From Tetmemena sp. SeJ-2015 (lineage: Eukaryota > Ciliophora > Spirotrichea > Sporadotrichida > Oxytrichidae), in NCBI GenBank assembly GCA_027382625.1, contig JAJKFJ010021549.1, positions 1 to 64,000 of the forward strand: a stretch of DNA of 64,000 nucleotides, written 5' to 3'. The translations under genes and the position numbers were made by a program. Below the pieces are notes generated by a model that did no database searches, was not told where the DNA came from, and was given only the letters and a program-made list of their open reading frames with translations. Positions within the stretch are counted from its first letter, which is position 1. Each line of letters begins with the position of its first letter. Shown here piece by piece: positions 1 to 10,000 of the stretch.

Positions 1-555
1 TCTGCAAAGCAACTTTCAAATCGAAGAGTATAGGGGCGCGCTGGGCACTTTTAAAACATTTTTGCAAATGGATTTGATGTTGGGGAACGGGCTATTTATT
101 CAGATAAGGGTGACTACACCCCATCCCTTTTTAGAGTAAAAAATGAAACTGAAAATTAGGATGGACATGTAGTTATTTTTTTAGAAATTTTCGCGTTTGC
201 CCTCCCCCATAATTAAAAAGTATTAATAAAAAAATTAAATTTAAAACTTATTTTCACCCCCCTTTTTTCCAAAATTATGGGGTTTTGAATGGTCAGAATG
301 ACTTTAAAATGTATGGTGAAATAGGAGACTAAAATGAAAGCGCTGCTTAGAAAAATACTAGAATGAAAATGGAACGCAAAAATATAGAAAGGGTCTTTTT
401 CTTTTAATTTAACTTTTTTAAAAAACCCAAAACTATCGATCAATTTAATTAATATGGATGCTAAATTTAAGCTGATAGATTTAATCTAATTATAGGAGCT
501 AACAGACCATTAAAACCAGGTGAAAGTCAAACGCCTTATTTCTATGAGAATTTAA
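1..555. other. AT-rich flank, no gene assigned
   Basis: No gene can be supported here. A short stretch near 484-547 reads open with reassigned stops and could be a small MDS of the channel gene that follows the transposon, but it is too short to prove. The last eight bases (548-555, gaatttaa) are the left target-site duplication of the element that starts at 556. Confidence 0.5.
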
Positions 556-700
556 GGGGGGGGGGCCTTTCCTCGTCATCCACTTTTTTCATGAAAATAT
601 GAAAAATCACGATCTAGCCTAAAATAAGCTAAAAACACTAAATTTTTAGTCCTAATTCAATTTCAGAGAGCCTATCCTACTTGTATTCTTTGATTTAGAA
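556..700 (+). repeat. Left terminal inverted repeat of the 817-bp element
   Basis: Starts G10-CC-TTTCC and runs to about 700. It pairs with 1229-1372, with scattered mismatches and a few 1-base length differences. Confidence 0.85.
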
Positions 701-1228
701 AAAATTAGAACCTTCAAGAAATTATTCATTTATAATAAATTAATTTTAAAGGAATAACAATATCATTAAGGAAAGTCGATGCATTCACATATTGAGGATA
801 TCTAATGTAATAAATCTATTCAAAGTACTCTAAACCTCCATATCATAGTATTTGAGTTCTCTTCGTTTTAAGTTCTTTTAAAAACATAATCTTAGCTAAA
901 AATTATATCTAAGTCAATACATTTTATAAATACATATTGCTCTTTGGTTCCATAATATAATATGCACTCCAATTTACTCTTGTTCTCTTTAAAAAAAATT
1001 TTAAAAATGAATATCATTCCTTTGCTTTTAAATAGCTTAGAGTATGCTTAAACATATTTCATCTTAACATTAAATGTCTTTTGTAGCATTAATAATTCTC
1101 GTAGTTATCTTTCATCATATTTGTTTAAAAATATTTTTTTATTTTATTCTAAAAAACTAATATGACTATACAGTTGCCTTAAAAATAACTTTTTTTGTCT
1201 TACTGCATTTTAAGAGTCAAGCTCTATA

Positions 1229-1372
1229 TTCTAAATCAAAGAATATGATCAGGATAGGCTCTCTGAAATTGAATTAGGACTAAAAATTGGTGTTTTTGGC
1301 TAATTTTGGGCTAGACAGTGATTTTTCACAGTTTCATGAAAAAAGTGGATGACGAGGAAAGGCCCCCCCCCC
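1229..1372 (-). repeat. Right terminal inverted repeat of the 817-bp element
   Basis: Reverse complement of 556-700, ending GG-C10. Followed at 1373-1380 by the second copy of the 8-bp duplication gaatttaa. Confidence 0.85.
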
Positions 1373-1401
1373 GAATTTAAATTATAATTAAGTTTTTAGA
1401 T

Positions 1402-3937
1402 GTGGTTGGCTTTGTTTCCTGGATTGGGGAGTGCTTCCTAGTTGGGAAGTATGGGCAGTTTTGGAATGGAATCTTCAGAGCTGAGTGAAAATCAGAGGCT
1501 TGGAATGCTAAATGCAAGCCCTACTTACAACTTGGGTTCTTCATAGTATCTTGAGGCGAATTGGAAGAATGGATCTCAAAACGACTTGAAGGCAGGGCAA
1601 GATTACAACTCAACAAGAGCTTTGCTGAAAAACTATCAAGCTACCTCCATATTTATTTAAGTATTTCAATGCCAGTTTTAATTTCTCAAACTTTTTTTTA
1701 AGTTACCTTGTCTGTGCTTACCAATAAGGAAGACTAATTATAAATTTTAAGAGTATTGATCCGATACAGTAGACGCTCTTTCAATCTTTAAGCATACTCA
1801 CTTATTAAAAATAAAAAATTTACTAAATTAACAATAGTGCATTTATAGCAAAATTTCCTTTTACTTATTATCGGCTTCTGTGTCTTTTTAAAAAAGATAA
1901 TTGAGCATAAATTAAAGCATGTCATACTTAAAAAAATGAGTTTTTGTATAGCTTTGGAAAATAGGAGCCGAAAGAATAATATTAGCTACTACAAATAACT
2001 CTGGAAACGATGGGAAAGCTGATGATGATGTTTTTGGGAGGATGCCCTAATCTCATGTATAATGTAAGTGCTATATAGTTTTGAGTATGCTTCGTATATA
2101 ATGGTGAAATGTTGAATGTGATTTTTAGCAATGGTGATAGTTCAAACTGAGAATACTAAATGGATGGTGGATGACAAGAGCACGTGGCTTTACTTATGGC
2201 GCTTCTTCATTATCTTTGTTGCCATTTAACAATATAACTAATTTGTATTTAATATTTTTGACTACTTCCACGTAACCTTCATTATTGGATTCGAACCCTT
2301 CTACTCAGCCACATATTAGATTGAAATTAACGACTACATCATCATGGTGATCTATCTCATAGACATCCTGGTGAAGCTTAGAACCTCCGTTGGAAATGTC
2401 TATTCATTAATTATAACTTTAAATCAAATGTCAAGACGTCCAAGAAGATCATCAAGATGAAATATAAAGATTTCTGCTTAAATTTTTTTAAAAATTAACA
2501 CATATTTTAGATCTTTATTATAAGAAATATATATATAAAAATACGAAGGATTAAGTTTCAGAGATGTTGAAAGCAACTTCCTAGTTTAAAAAAAAGAAAA
2601 GTTTAAAATATTCAAGTATATATTTTAATAACTGTTTTTATACTTTTTTATTTTTGTTTTTTGTACAATAATTTGAGATGAGGCTAAGAGAACCGACTTT
2701 CTATTTAGACATCATAGCTTTTATTCCCTTTAGCAAAATATTTTCAGCAGCCAGCACTTAGAAGTAAAAGAACTGGGTCTCATGTATTAATTTTAATAGA
2801 CACTCTTAAAAATAATAGGTCTCAATTATCAGAATAGTAAAGTTATACTTGATATTTATATGAGAGAAGCTATTTTAAACTATAAAAATACGTGATAGGG
2901 ATCTTCACCAAAATCATTTAAAAGCTCAATATTTCCAAGTCTTCCAAAGCTTTCATTAAGATTGGATTCTTGGTATTTATCATCATCAAACTCATCCATC
3001 TTTAAGCCAAATATAATAAACAACAAGATAGATTAATATATGCAAGTGTGATTTAAAGCGTGCATTTTCTTCTTCATTGCTAAGATTGAGAGAGTGTGGG
3101 TGCCAAATATGGACTTCATCTACAGAGGAACTCATATCTATGAAGCACCAGTTGATACCTAGTACTGGGTCACTATCTCAATATAATTGTTGCATATTTG
3201 CTATCTATTACTCAGCTATGATATTCAGTAACAGTGACATGGTGGCTGCCACTGCTTTTGAGCTTGCGGTTGCGTCTTCGATGCTAATTGCTTGTATTCT
3301 GGTGATAGCATACATTTTCACTCTCATGGCAGGATTCGTGTCTGAAATGACTGACAAAGACCAAAAATTTATTTTATATTTATGTCATTAACTTTTGGAT
3401 TTTATATAAATTCGCCAGCCAAATGGACTTGGTAAACACAGCCATTTCTAATCTAAACTTGAGCGCCAATCTCAAACGAGAGATTGCATTTTACATGACC
3501 AAGATTTAAAATGCCCAAAATGAGCAAGAGGAATTTGAGTAGTTCATGGAGGAAATATCTCCTAGTCTTAAGAAAAAAATTCAAGAGGAGGTCTTCATCC
3601 AAACTCTCAACCAAAACGAACTCATCAAACTCATGCACTTTGCTTCTCTTAAAATAGCATTATATAATTGATAGATTCTCCTCAAAAGCAGAAGATGCTA
3701 GAGGACATAGTGAAGCACGTTGAAGTGGTTATTCAAGCCCCAGAAAATGAAATCATAAAGCAGGGTTCAGAAGAGTGTACTCATATGTATTTAGTGCAAA
3801 GAGGTATCTGCCACGTCAATATTAATGATAAAGTGGGTCTAGACGTTGGACTCAAGCGAGTTAGAATATTATACCCTGGAGATCATTTTGGAGTAAGTAG
3901 TTTAATCAGCATTTGCCTGTCTGTCCTTCTTTCTCTT
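1402..3937 (+). CDS. Scrambled cyclic-nucleotide-gated cation/K+ channel, main block of MDSs
   Basis: These segments encode most of a six-helix channel of the CNG/HCN/EAG class. In order: a polar N-terminal stretch (1402-1644), its continuation (1984-2063), S1 (motif WLYLWRFFIIFVAI), S2 ending in IYLIDILVKLRTSVG, S3 (TFYLDIIAFIPF), S5 (ACIFFFIAK), pore and S6 (3110-3364), a helical C-linker (3408-3643) and the first half of a cyclic-nucleotide-binding fold ending in YPGDHFG (3676-3892). An intron lies at 2064-2128 and another starts at 3893. Eight IESs with matching pointers interrupt the block. The start Met is not here but on the opposite strand at 2999, one piece lies at 5472-5555, and the rest of the binding domain is inverted at 5369-4081. 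The pore filter reads SNSD where K+ channels have GYGD, and a classical S4 charge ladder is not evident. It probably acts in the plasma or ciliary membrane. Family assignment is firm; ion selectivity is not known. Confidence 0.8.
1639..1983. other. IES, 345 bp, pointer AGCTAC
   Basis: AGCTAC occurs at 1639-1644 and 1984-1989. Excision joins NYQAT in frame to TNNSGNDGK of the channel N-terminus. The insert is AT-rich with in-frame TGA codons. Confidence 0.6.
2224..2253. other. IES, 30 bp, pointer ATTT
   Basis: ATTT at 2224-2227 and 2254-2257. Excision gives a continuous S1 helix (FVAI joined to FDYFHV). The insert keeps frame, so only family comparison reveals it. Confidence 0.5.
2394..2425. 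other. IES, 32 bp, pointer AAATGTC
   Basis: AAATGTC at 2394-2400 and 2426-2432. Excision joins RTSVGNV to KTSKKIIKMKY at the S2-S3 loop and restores the frame. Confidence 0.65.
2732..2745. other. Possible very short IES, 14 bp, pointer AGCA
   Basis: AGCA at 2732-2735 and 2746-2749. Removal puts the following segment in the frame needed by the displaced MDS at 5472. Tentative because the insert is so short. Confidence 0.35.
2776..2817. other. IES, 42 bp, pointer GGTCTCA
   Basis: GGTCTCA at 2776-2782 and 2818-2824 flanks an AT-rich insert after the S3 helix of the channel. Confidence 0.55.
2888..2999 (-). CDS. Inverted first MDS of the channel gene (start codon segment)
   Basis: Read on the minus strand, 2999-2997 is ATG followed by an acidic open stretch (MDEFDDDKYQESNLNE then SFGRLGNIELL, ending near GEDPYH). 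It sits between plus-strand MDSs for S3 and S5, where the plus strand gives no sensible channel sequence. An acidic cytosolic N-terminus suits this channel class, and no other start is visible for the plus-strand segments. I infer that it is MDS 1, flipped during unscrambling. The pointer joining it to the next segment was not identified; GT just after CAC near 2894 could be an intron donor. It could instead be a piece of an unrelated gene. Confidence 0.5.
3181..3220. other. IES, 40 bp, pointer ATAT, in the channel pore
   Basis: ATAT at 3181-3184 and 3221-3224. Excision joins the pore helix (TQYWVTISI) to the filter and S6 (FSNSDMVAATAFE). Confidence 0.65.
3365..3407. other. IES, 43 bp, pointer AAATT
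   Basis: AAATT at 3365-3369 and 3408-3412. Excision joins TDKDQKF to ASQMDLVNTA, the usual S6-to-C-linker transition. Confidence 0.65.
3644..3675. other. IES, 32 bp, pointer TTCTC
   Basis: TTCTC at 3644-3648 and 3676-3680. The insert carries an in-frame TGA; excision joins LMHFAS to PQKQKMLEDIV of the C-linker. Confidence 0.7.
3927..3937 (+). repeat. Inverted pointer TTCTTTCTCTT of the scrambled channel gene
   Basis: This 11-bp sequence recurs in reverse complement at 5359-5369. Both copies lie within halves of one intron, as expected for the recombination junction of an inverted MDS. Confidence 0.7.
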
Positions 3938-4080
3938 AAAAATGAACAAGATGAGATAGCGACTAAGAAACAAAAATAAAGTATTAACTTTTTAACTGAC
4001 ATATTAATCTAGGTAGAATTTCATTCCAAGTGAAACTCTTAAATGTTAATATTGATCTAAAAGTAGTAGGAAGATGCTTT

Positions 4081-5369
4081 TCACTTTTAGAACATAGGAG
4101 TTGATGATTTGTGATGCTTAAGAATGAGATCTGCTCCATAAGAACTAGCTCCCCCATCTCGATGGACTCCGGCGTCTACTTGGCTGATTCCAACTTCAGA
4201 AAACAAAATTGATAACACATCAGCAAGGCTGAAACCCATATCTTCAGCTTTCTTAATCTTTAAGTAATTGGACTTGAACTTGTTCTACATAGTTTCGATC
4301 ATCTCCATAATCCTCTTTGCTTGCTTTTGATTCAGGTCTTCAAACTTAATAGAATTCATTATAAGATAAGTTTACTTGAGAGAGTCCTCTTCATTGCCAG
4401 CCTTGGCTTTCTGGCGTCTCTTCATCTGCTCTTTCTTCATCTTGATAACATTGGCAATAACTTCCTTGAATTTAATTGCTGAAGCTATTAAATGAGGATT
4501 GAAGTTGTTGCTGATTTTTGAGCGTTTGAGTTGACTGAGCTTGACAAGCACCACGTTTTTTAGTCTGATGGTGAGCTTGTTTCTTCGTTCCTCCATCTCC
4601 TAGGTTCTCATAGTGCCAGAGATATTGTTGCGGAGAGCTGATGTCTTTTGACTCAGGTACACTCCAAGCTAGTTCGCATAACCCTGTTCAATTACACTCT
4701 TGCAGAGGATATAGTCGATGTAGTAGGGATTGTTAATACCTTTTACGGAGTCCTTGACTGCTTGTATCTCTCTGTCTAACTTAGCATTCTTGTTGCTGAG
4801 TTTCTTCATTTATTCGAATGTCATTGAAAATACGGTCATGTTCTGGAAGCATCTGGCTTTCACGTCACTAACATCGCCCACCAAGAATGCTCTGTGGTTT
4901 AGAATTGACCCTCTAAACTCAAATTATATACTGTATTTTATCTAAAGAGTCTTTCAATGCAGATTTCTATGGAGTCTACGCGCACTCTTACCTCCAGCAC
5001 TCCATTCTTGACGATGTACATGGACTTGACCACTTCCTTCTCCTTGGCCACTTCCACATCCTTTTCGAAACTCTCTTGCTTGAAATTGAAGAGAACTTCG
5101 TGAAAAGCGTCGATGTCAAGACTCTCAATATAGTCAATTTTACGAAGGTTTTCCTCCATGAACACCTTAATTTCATCATCGTAGGCATAGATCTGCTCCT
5201 TCAGTTCTTTTAAGAAATTGGGGTAACGCATCACTAGCATCTTAAACTCATGGGCAGGCAGCTATCCTATGGTGCAGTAGTTACCAGCCACCACTGACGC
5301 AGTACGACGGCAGTTGTAGATCAAACCCACTTCCTAAAATGAATAAGTTTAACTTCTAAAGAGAAAGAA
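4081..5369 (-). CDS. Inverted 3' MDSs of the channel gene: rest of cNMP-binding domain and C-terminus
   Basis: Read on the minus strand from 5333 the sequence continues the binding fold with EVGLIYNCRRTASVVAG, exactly what should follow YPGDHFG on the plus strand at 3892. A second binding-fold-like unit follows (MYIVKNGVLEVRV, then GSILNHRAFLVGD), then a basic helical tail (MEERRNKLTIRLKNVVLVKL) to a TGA at 4083-4081. The join lies inside an intron: the plus strand supplies the donor GTAAGT at 3893 and the minus strand the acceptor TTTTAG at 5334, and both halves carry the 11-bp repeat TTCTTTCTCTT (3927-3937 and, inverted, 5359-5369). After inversion a normal 70-nt intron would result. One IES (4912-4939) interrupts this part. 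Confidence 0.75.
4912..4939. other. IES, 28 bp, pointer TCTAAA
   Basis: TCTAAA at 4912-4917 and 4940-4945. Excision on the minus strand joins ICIERLFR to GSILNHRAFLVGD and repairs a frame break in the binding domain. Confidence 0.65.
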
Positions 5370-5471
5370 AAAGTTAAATATGGTTGTCCAATTCTATAAT
5401 TAGTGGGAAGAGAAATAAATTAAATTTGTAAAGTACCAATTAGTGAAGTAGAATTAAAGTAGCAAATAGAA

Positions 5472-5555
5472 AGTAAAGTGATGAATAGTGAGATCATAAG
5501 CCGCATGAACAGTATTCAATTTGGTGATGATCTCTGATTTCTGCTCTTATTTAAA
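5472..5555 (+). CDS. Displaced MDS of the channel gene (S4-S5 linker)
   Basis: This 84-bp piece lies beyond the inverted 3' part of the gene. Its first 8 bases, AGTAAAGT (5472-5479), recur at 2836-2843 at the end of the S3/S4 segment. Its last 7, ATTTAAA (5549-5555), recur at 3051-3057 at the start of the S5 segment. Joining at both repeats gives an open path through SKVMNSEIISRMNSIQF into LFKACIFFFIAK, provided a 12-bp insert with an in-frame TGA (5532-5543, between CTCT repeats) is removed. Two independent repeat matches in the right order and strand make this a good candidate. The frame also depends on a 14-bp IES at 2732. Confidence 0.5.
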
Positions 5556-5619
5556 AATAGCATTCTTGCATTTACATGGTGCTCATATCTTACCAAGAAT
5601 AGAAGATTACCTTTCATCC

Positions 5620-6876
5620 TCACAGGATTAGCATAGCCAAGCTGAGAGCTGCAATAACAACTCCAGACACTAAGTTGTAGAGGGCGGAGCTGGTCTTGAA
5701 AATGGTGAGCCCTCTGAAGTTAGTGAGCTCTGGAGAATTGAGATCGATCTTGACAGGTGGGTCAAAGGGAGTCTTCGCATCATCGTAGGTCTTTATCACG
5801 TAGAGTCCGAGCTTCTCATCAGTAACGTAGATGAATCCATCAAGGGCATCAATCGCATACGCATTTTATTGTCTTAAAAATAAATTTGAGAAGAAGCCTG
5901 AATTGACTAGCACTGGCTTGGAGTCCTTAGCTTCGTGGTCTTGCAAGTAAATATCTTTTCCTCCCACGATATAGTAGAGCTAGTCTTCCTCGAAGGTGAG
6001 GTCAGTCACTGATTCCAGATTGTTAATGGCTTAAACAGTGGTCAAGTTACCTGAGTTACTTGCCTGGACTACTCCTCCAGCGGTGCTTCCATTCACATAG
6101 TTACCCCAGAATATCAAGTCGTGATCATCGTCAGCAACTACTGCGACGGGTGAAGAAAGAGTAGGGAGATTGGAGTAGATTATTGAAGGAGTTCCCAAAG
6201 GTAGGTACCTGTTTGAGAAATCGATTCTGATGATAGCGTTCTTACCCTAGTCAGCGATGAAAAGGAAGTGCTCTTTGTGGTCAGAGGCAAGGCCAGAGAC
6301 GTAGTCACCATCGTAAACCTTGAAGGTGCCATTAGGCAAGAGAGAAAACTCAACCTGAGTAGTGATAGGATCCTTCTTGACGGCTAAGTGGTATTTGTAG
6401 ACAGCAGACTTCTTTGCTGCTTCATCTCTGTCCGCAACATACATATAGTTCCTCTCCTAAAGATGAAACAGATTATCTAAAATAAGCTAGTCCTTATCAA
6501 TTGCAACTGAGACAATGTTTTGTCTGTCACTAATGATCTTCTGGTTCTTCTGATTAGTGACTGGATCGTAGGCCCACACCGATGTCTTGTCAGACACTAG
6601 GAAAAAGAAGTACTTGCCTTCTTCCACTTTCTCCACTACACGGTCTGATACGATTAAGTCCTTATCAACATCGTCATCCACGACTACCACCTGCTAAGTA
6701 TCACTTGCTGTTTAGAAAACTTATCCAAAGGATGAGATGTGTTGCAAGTTCTTTGGGTTTAGCTGCAGGAATGACTTAGGCCCATATCCAAGAGTAGTCT
6801 CTACGCTCAGCAGACATACAAGAATTGCGCTAAGAGTGCTCGCTCTGGAGGTGGGCAAATAATTTAGGGAACTCAT
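5620..6876 (-). CDS. Type I membrane protein with beta-propeller (NHL/YVTN-like) ectodomain
   Basis: The frame opens at ATG 6876 with a signal-peptide-like start (hydrophobic run ILVCLLSVETTLG), continues about 400 codons with reassigned stops, and ends with a hydrophobic segment (VVIAALSLAMLIL) directly before TGA at 5622-5620. The middle has repeated blade-like units such as NYMYVADRDE, HFLFIADQGKNAIIRID, LYYIVGGKDIYL and GFIYVTDEKLGLYVI, typical of six-bladed propellers. I infer a secreted or lumenal propeller held by a C-terminal anchor. A 30-bp segment at 6457-6486 between CTA repeats reads open but spoils a blade and may be an IES. The ligand is unknown. The gene lies tail to head with the gene at 7018. 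Confidence 0.6.
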
Positions 6877-7017
6877 TTCTAATTTATATATAATATCCTC
6901 TCACAGATAGATATTCCTATTTGCTATTTAAAATAATCAGTGATTAAATTAAGATATGACTTAGAAAATTTGTCTTAAAATTTAATGTCTTTAGTACCTT
7001 TAGTATCTGAAGTGACA

Positions 7018-10000
7018 TCATTTGTAGCTCTTAATCTTTTATTCTAGATCTAAGAGCTCTTCCTTTGGCCACATCTTAAGATCATCCAAGTTCAGATATT
7101 TATCTAGGCTCTTGTCCAGCTAAACTAAAGCAAGTCATTAAGTTTAAGTTGTTTGTTTGGGAGTATTTAAGCATCAAATGCTTGCCTATACTGTCTTTCT
7201 GTCTTTCCACCTTCATTCTTAGTAAGTATCTCCTTCTCGATCATGATCTACCTGTTGAAGAAGATTTATCATTCAACAAATGATTTAAGTTTATAATTGA
7301 AAGATGTTGTTCTTGTGCATAAGCTTATTGCGTAGCTCTTTTTGCTTCTAGTAAATTGGATCCATTCGCTAGAGTGCCTCATTTTGTCTTTGCTTTTCGA
7401 GTTCTCTTTCTTTTTGGACCTCTTCCATTTGTTGAGGCTAAGGGCTGTGGCTAGATAGTTTCTTCAGCCCAAGATGCAAGTTAGAAGAGATGCGACTGGT
7501 AAGCTAAGTAGAGTCAAATTCTTCCTCATCATTCACACCATTATTAAATTATTATAGGTAAAATACAATTAGGTGATTTGGTAAATGCACTTCATAAATA
7601 TACAGATATACATAATTATTTGCGCTGACTCTTATTTTGTATTCGCATTACTTTCGTCCTTAGTCTAAATAGTGCTTTAATTTTTATTGCTTTTATTTCC
7701 TCTGTCTTATTGTCTTTGTTGCTCCTTCTCGCCTTTCAAACCCTACAAACATTTAATAAGAAAAGTGATAGCATCTAAAGAATACTTACACTCATCTCTG
7801 CTTTGAAGTGATAATCTACTTTTCTACAGTCTTGCCATCATGAATAGTAGTCAGATGCTGTAAGTATGAAGCACTAAACTGATTTTAGTGCAACAAATCA
7901 TCTTTCTTAAAGTCTCATGACCAGCCTATGAAAGTGTTATAGCAAGTCCTAAAAATGAGCTAAACTCAAAAGTAATCATCATAATTATTGTCTAATAATA
8001 AAGGTTTACTTACTTCAACTTGTTATCATAAATGGTTCCAGTTCCTTAAGTGAGATTGCTTCTCCAATTCCATCCTATAGCTTTTTCTTTCATTTTTAGA
8101 AATTTAATAAATTAAATTATGATCTAAATTAAACTCCTATGCAGCTGTTGACAAAGGTAACAAAAACTATCAATTTTAAAAACTACCAATCCACGATAAC
8201 CTTATTGTATTTGACCTATATCTCATCATAAGGTTTGAAAGCCTGAGTGGCTGTAATAAATGATGGAGTTTAGTAGTTTGTGGTATCATCATTTTGGTTA
8301 AAGGGTCTTGTCTAGCTTATTCGTCTCTCTTTTTGTTGCTTTTTCTTTGAGGTAGTAGCCACTTCTTGCTTCTTTAGATTCCTGTCAGTTAAGATTCTTT
8401 CAAATGATTTTGAAAACTCTGGCGAGGGGTAGTTTAATGGCACTTTTCCAATTAAAATTAATTTAAAAAGCTCATTTAATTAATTGAGCCTTAATGGAGA
8501 ATTCTATGGATTGTGTTCTTGTCTTGTCCTTGCTTTAGCAACTGCTCGTTTCTAACATTAACTGGGAATTCAGGAACTAAATAGTTGAATTTAAAATATG
8601 TAATTACGTTTACTGTACTTGAGTTCATTGTCATAGATAGGCATAGTCTCTAAAATGGTTTTGATATTTTCAATTGAAGAGAGTGAAGGACTCTAAATCG
8701 GATGCTAAGTCGATTATATTTCTCCATTAGTTTGAGCAATATCAATAGTCTGATTTAACTTGACGAATCTTTATCTCTTAGGAATGATCTTTGGCAATGG
8801 CTTTAAGAACTACTCAGCGTTTTTAGTCTCCAATAACTCGTCACTCTTCTGAACTCTATTTGCAGATTTAGGCATAAGTAATCATATGAATTGATTTGTT
8901 TTTGTGGAGGAGTTGAGTAGTGCTTGGAGGCTTGACCTTTCGATTGCTTTCAATGAGCTTTGAAATTTGCTTGGCCCTTATTTCAGGCAGCTCTTCTTTA
9001 TTTACCTTGCCCTCAGCCATGACGCTGTTATCGCTCTTTTGAAGCACGTTTCTGTCTCTGAAGCAAATCACAAGGTTGTTAGAGGGCATGTAGGAATCAT
9101 TCTAAATCACGCTTCTGAGCATTGGAGATACTCTACCCACATTTATCTAGGAGTGAGAGAAGCTGCTATTTATTGAGTGACTTCTCCCCACAAAGTAAGA
9201 CCTGGATTGGGTTGCCGCAAGTCCACCTTCAACAAAAGACTGCGAAAGAGAACTCTTACTTCCAAAATGAGAGAGGGATCCCTGATTTGCCTTGCTTTAC
9301 TAATTCTTAAGAGTAAGATCATCTTAGTTAAGCTACTCTAATATGTTATGGTTTAAGTACTTTTCATAGCAATCCATAGGAGGGAATTTCATCTCCTCAG
9401 TTCTCTTTTTAGCCTTCTCAAACTAAGCTTAGTTGAGGAGATTGAGCAGCTAATTTTCAAACTGATCTCTTTCATGCTTACTCTTTTTAAGATACTCCTA
9501 CTGGTATTTGATAGTCATACCTCTACGCAAGAATTCGTGGAAATCTCCCTTCGCTTTTAAGTACTCTATCACTTATTTGTTTAGAACATTTTAAAATGTT
9601 ATCTTATATATGTTTGGCTTGTTCTGCTCGAAGTAATCTCTCTTTGAGTAGCGATGCAAATGGCGTTCAATGAATATCTGCCCGATGGAGAGGCCAGTAA
9701 TTTCCTTGAACATGAGTTAGTAAATCTCTTTGAGACCATTGTTGATCTCAAGGAGTTTTTGACCATACCTGATCTTATCCTCAATTGCTATTCTTATTGC
9801 ATACCCGATCAGAAACGGTAAACTAATTGAATAAGATATAGATATTAATAGCTTACCATTCTAGCACCCCTTCAGTAGGCTTGAATTTCTGATATAATAA
9901 GACATACTTCTACTACAACTTAATTCGCCATTGCTTCACTATCATTCATCATGTTATAACTTGGTTAGCTTACCCACTATTGCTTACTCTTCTGGTTTCT

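Larger units (their letters stand above)
556..1372. mobile_element. Non-autonomous fold-back DNA transposon (MITE-like), 817 bp
   Basis: The element begins with a run of ten G and ends with a run of ten C, the outer ends of two inverted repeats of about 145 bp (556-700 and 1229-1372) that match at roughly nine positions in ten. It is flanked by a perfect 8-bp direct repeat, gaatttaa, at 548-555 and 1373-1380, the expected trace of transposition. The inner 530 bp are AT-rich and show no protein in either code, so it would need a transposase from elsewhere. An 8-bp duplication is usual for hAT elements and some other cut-and-paste families. The TBE elements of Oxytricha instead have telomere-like ends and 3-bp duplications, so this is a different class. 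It lies just upstream of, or inside, eliminated DNA of the channel locus. Confidence 0.85.

Noticed and set aside
556..1372. Telomere-bearing element (TBE)
   Set aside because: Ends are G10/C10 without G4T4 repeats, the duplication is 8 bp not 3 bp, and no TBE proteins are encoded.
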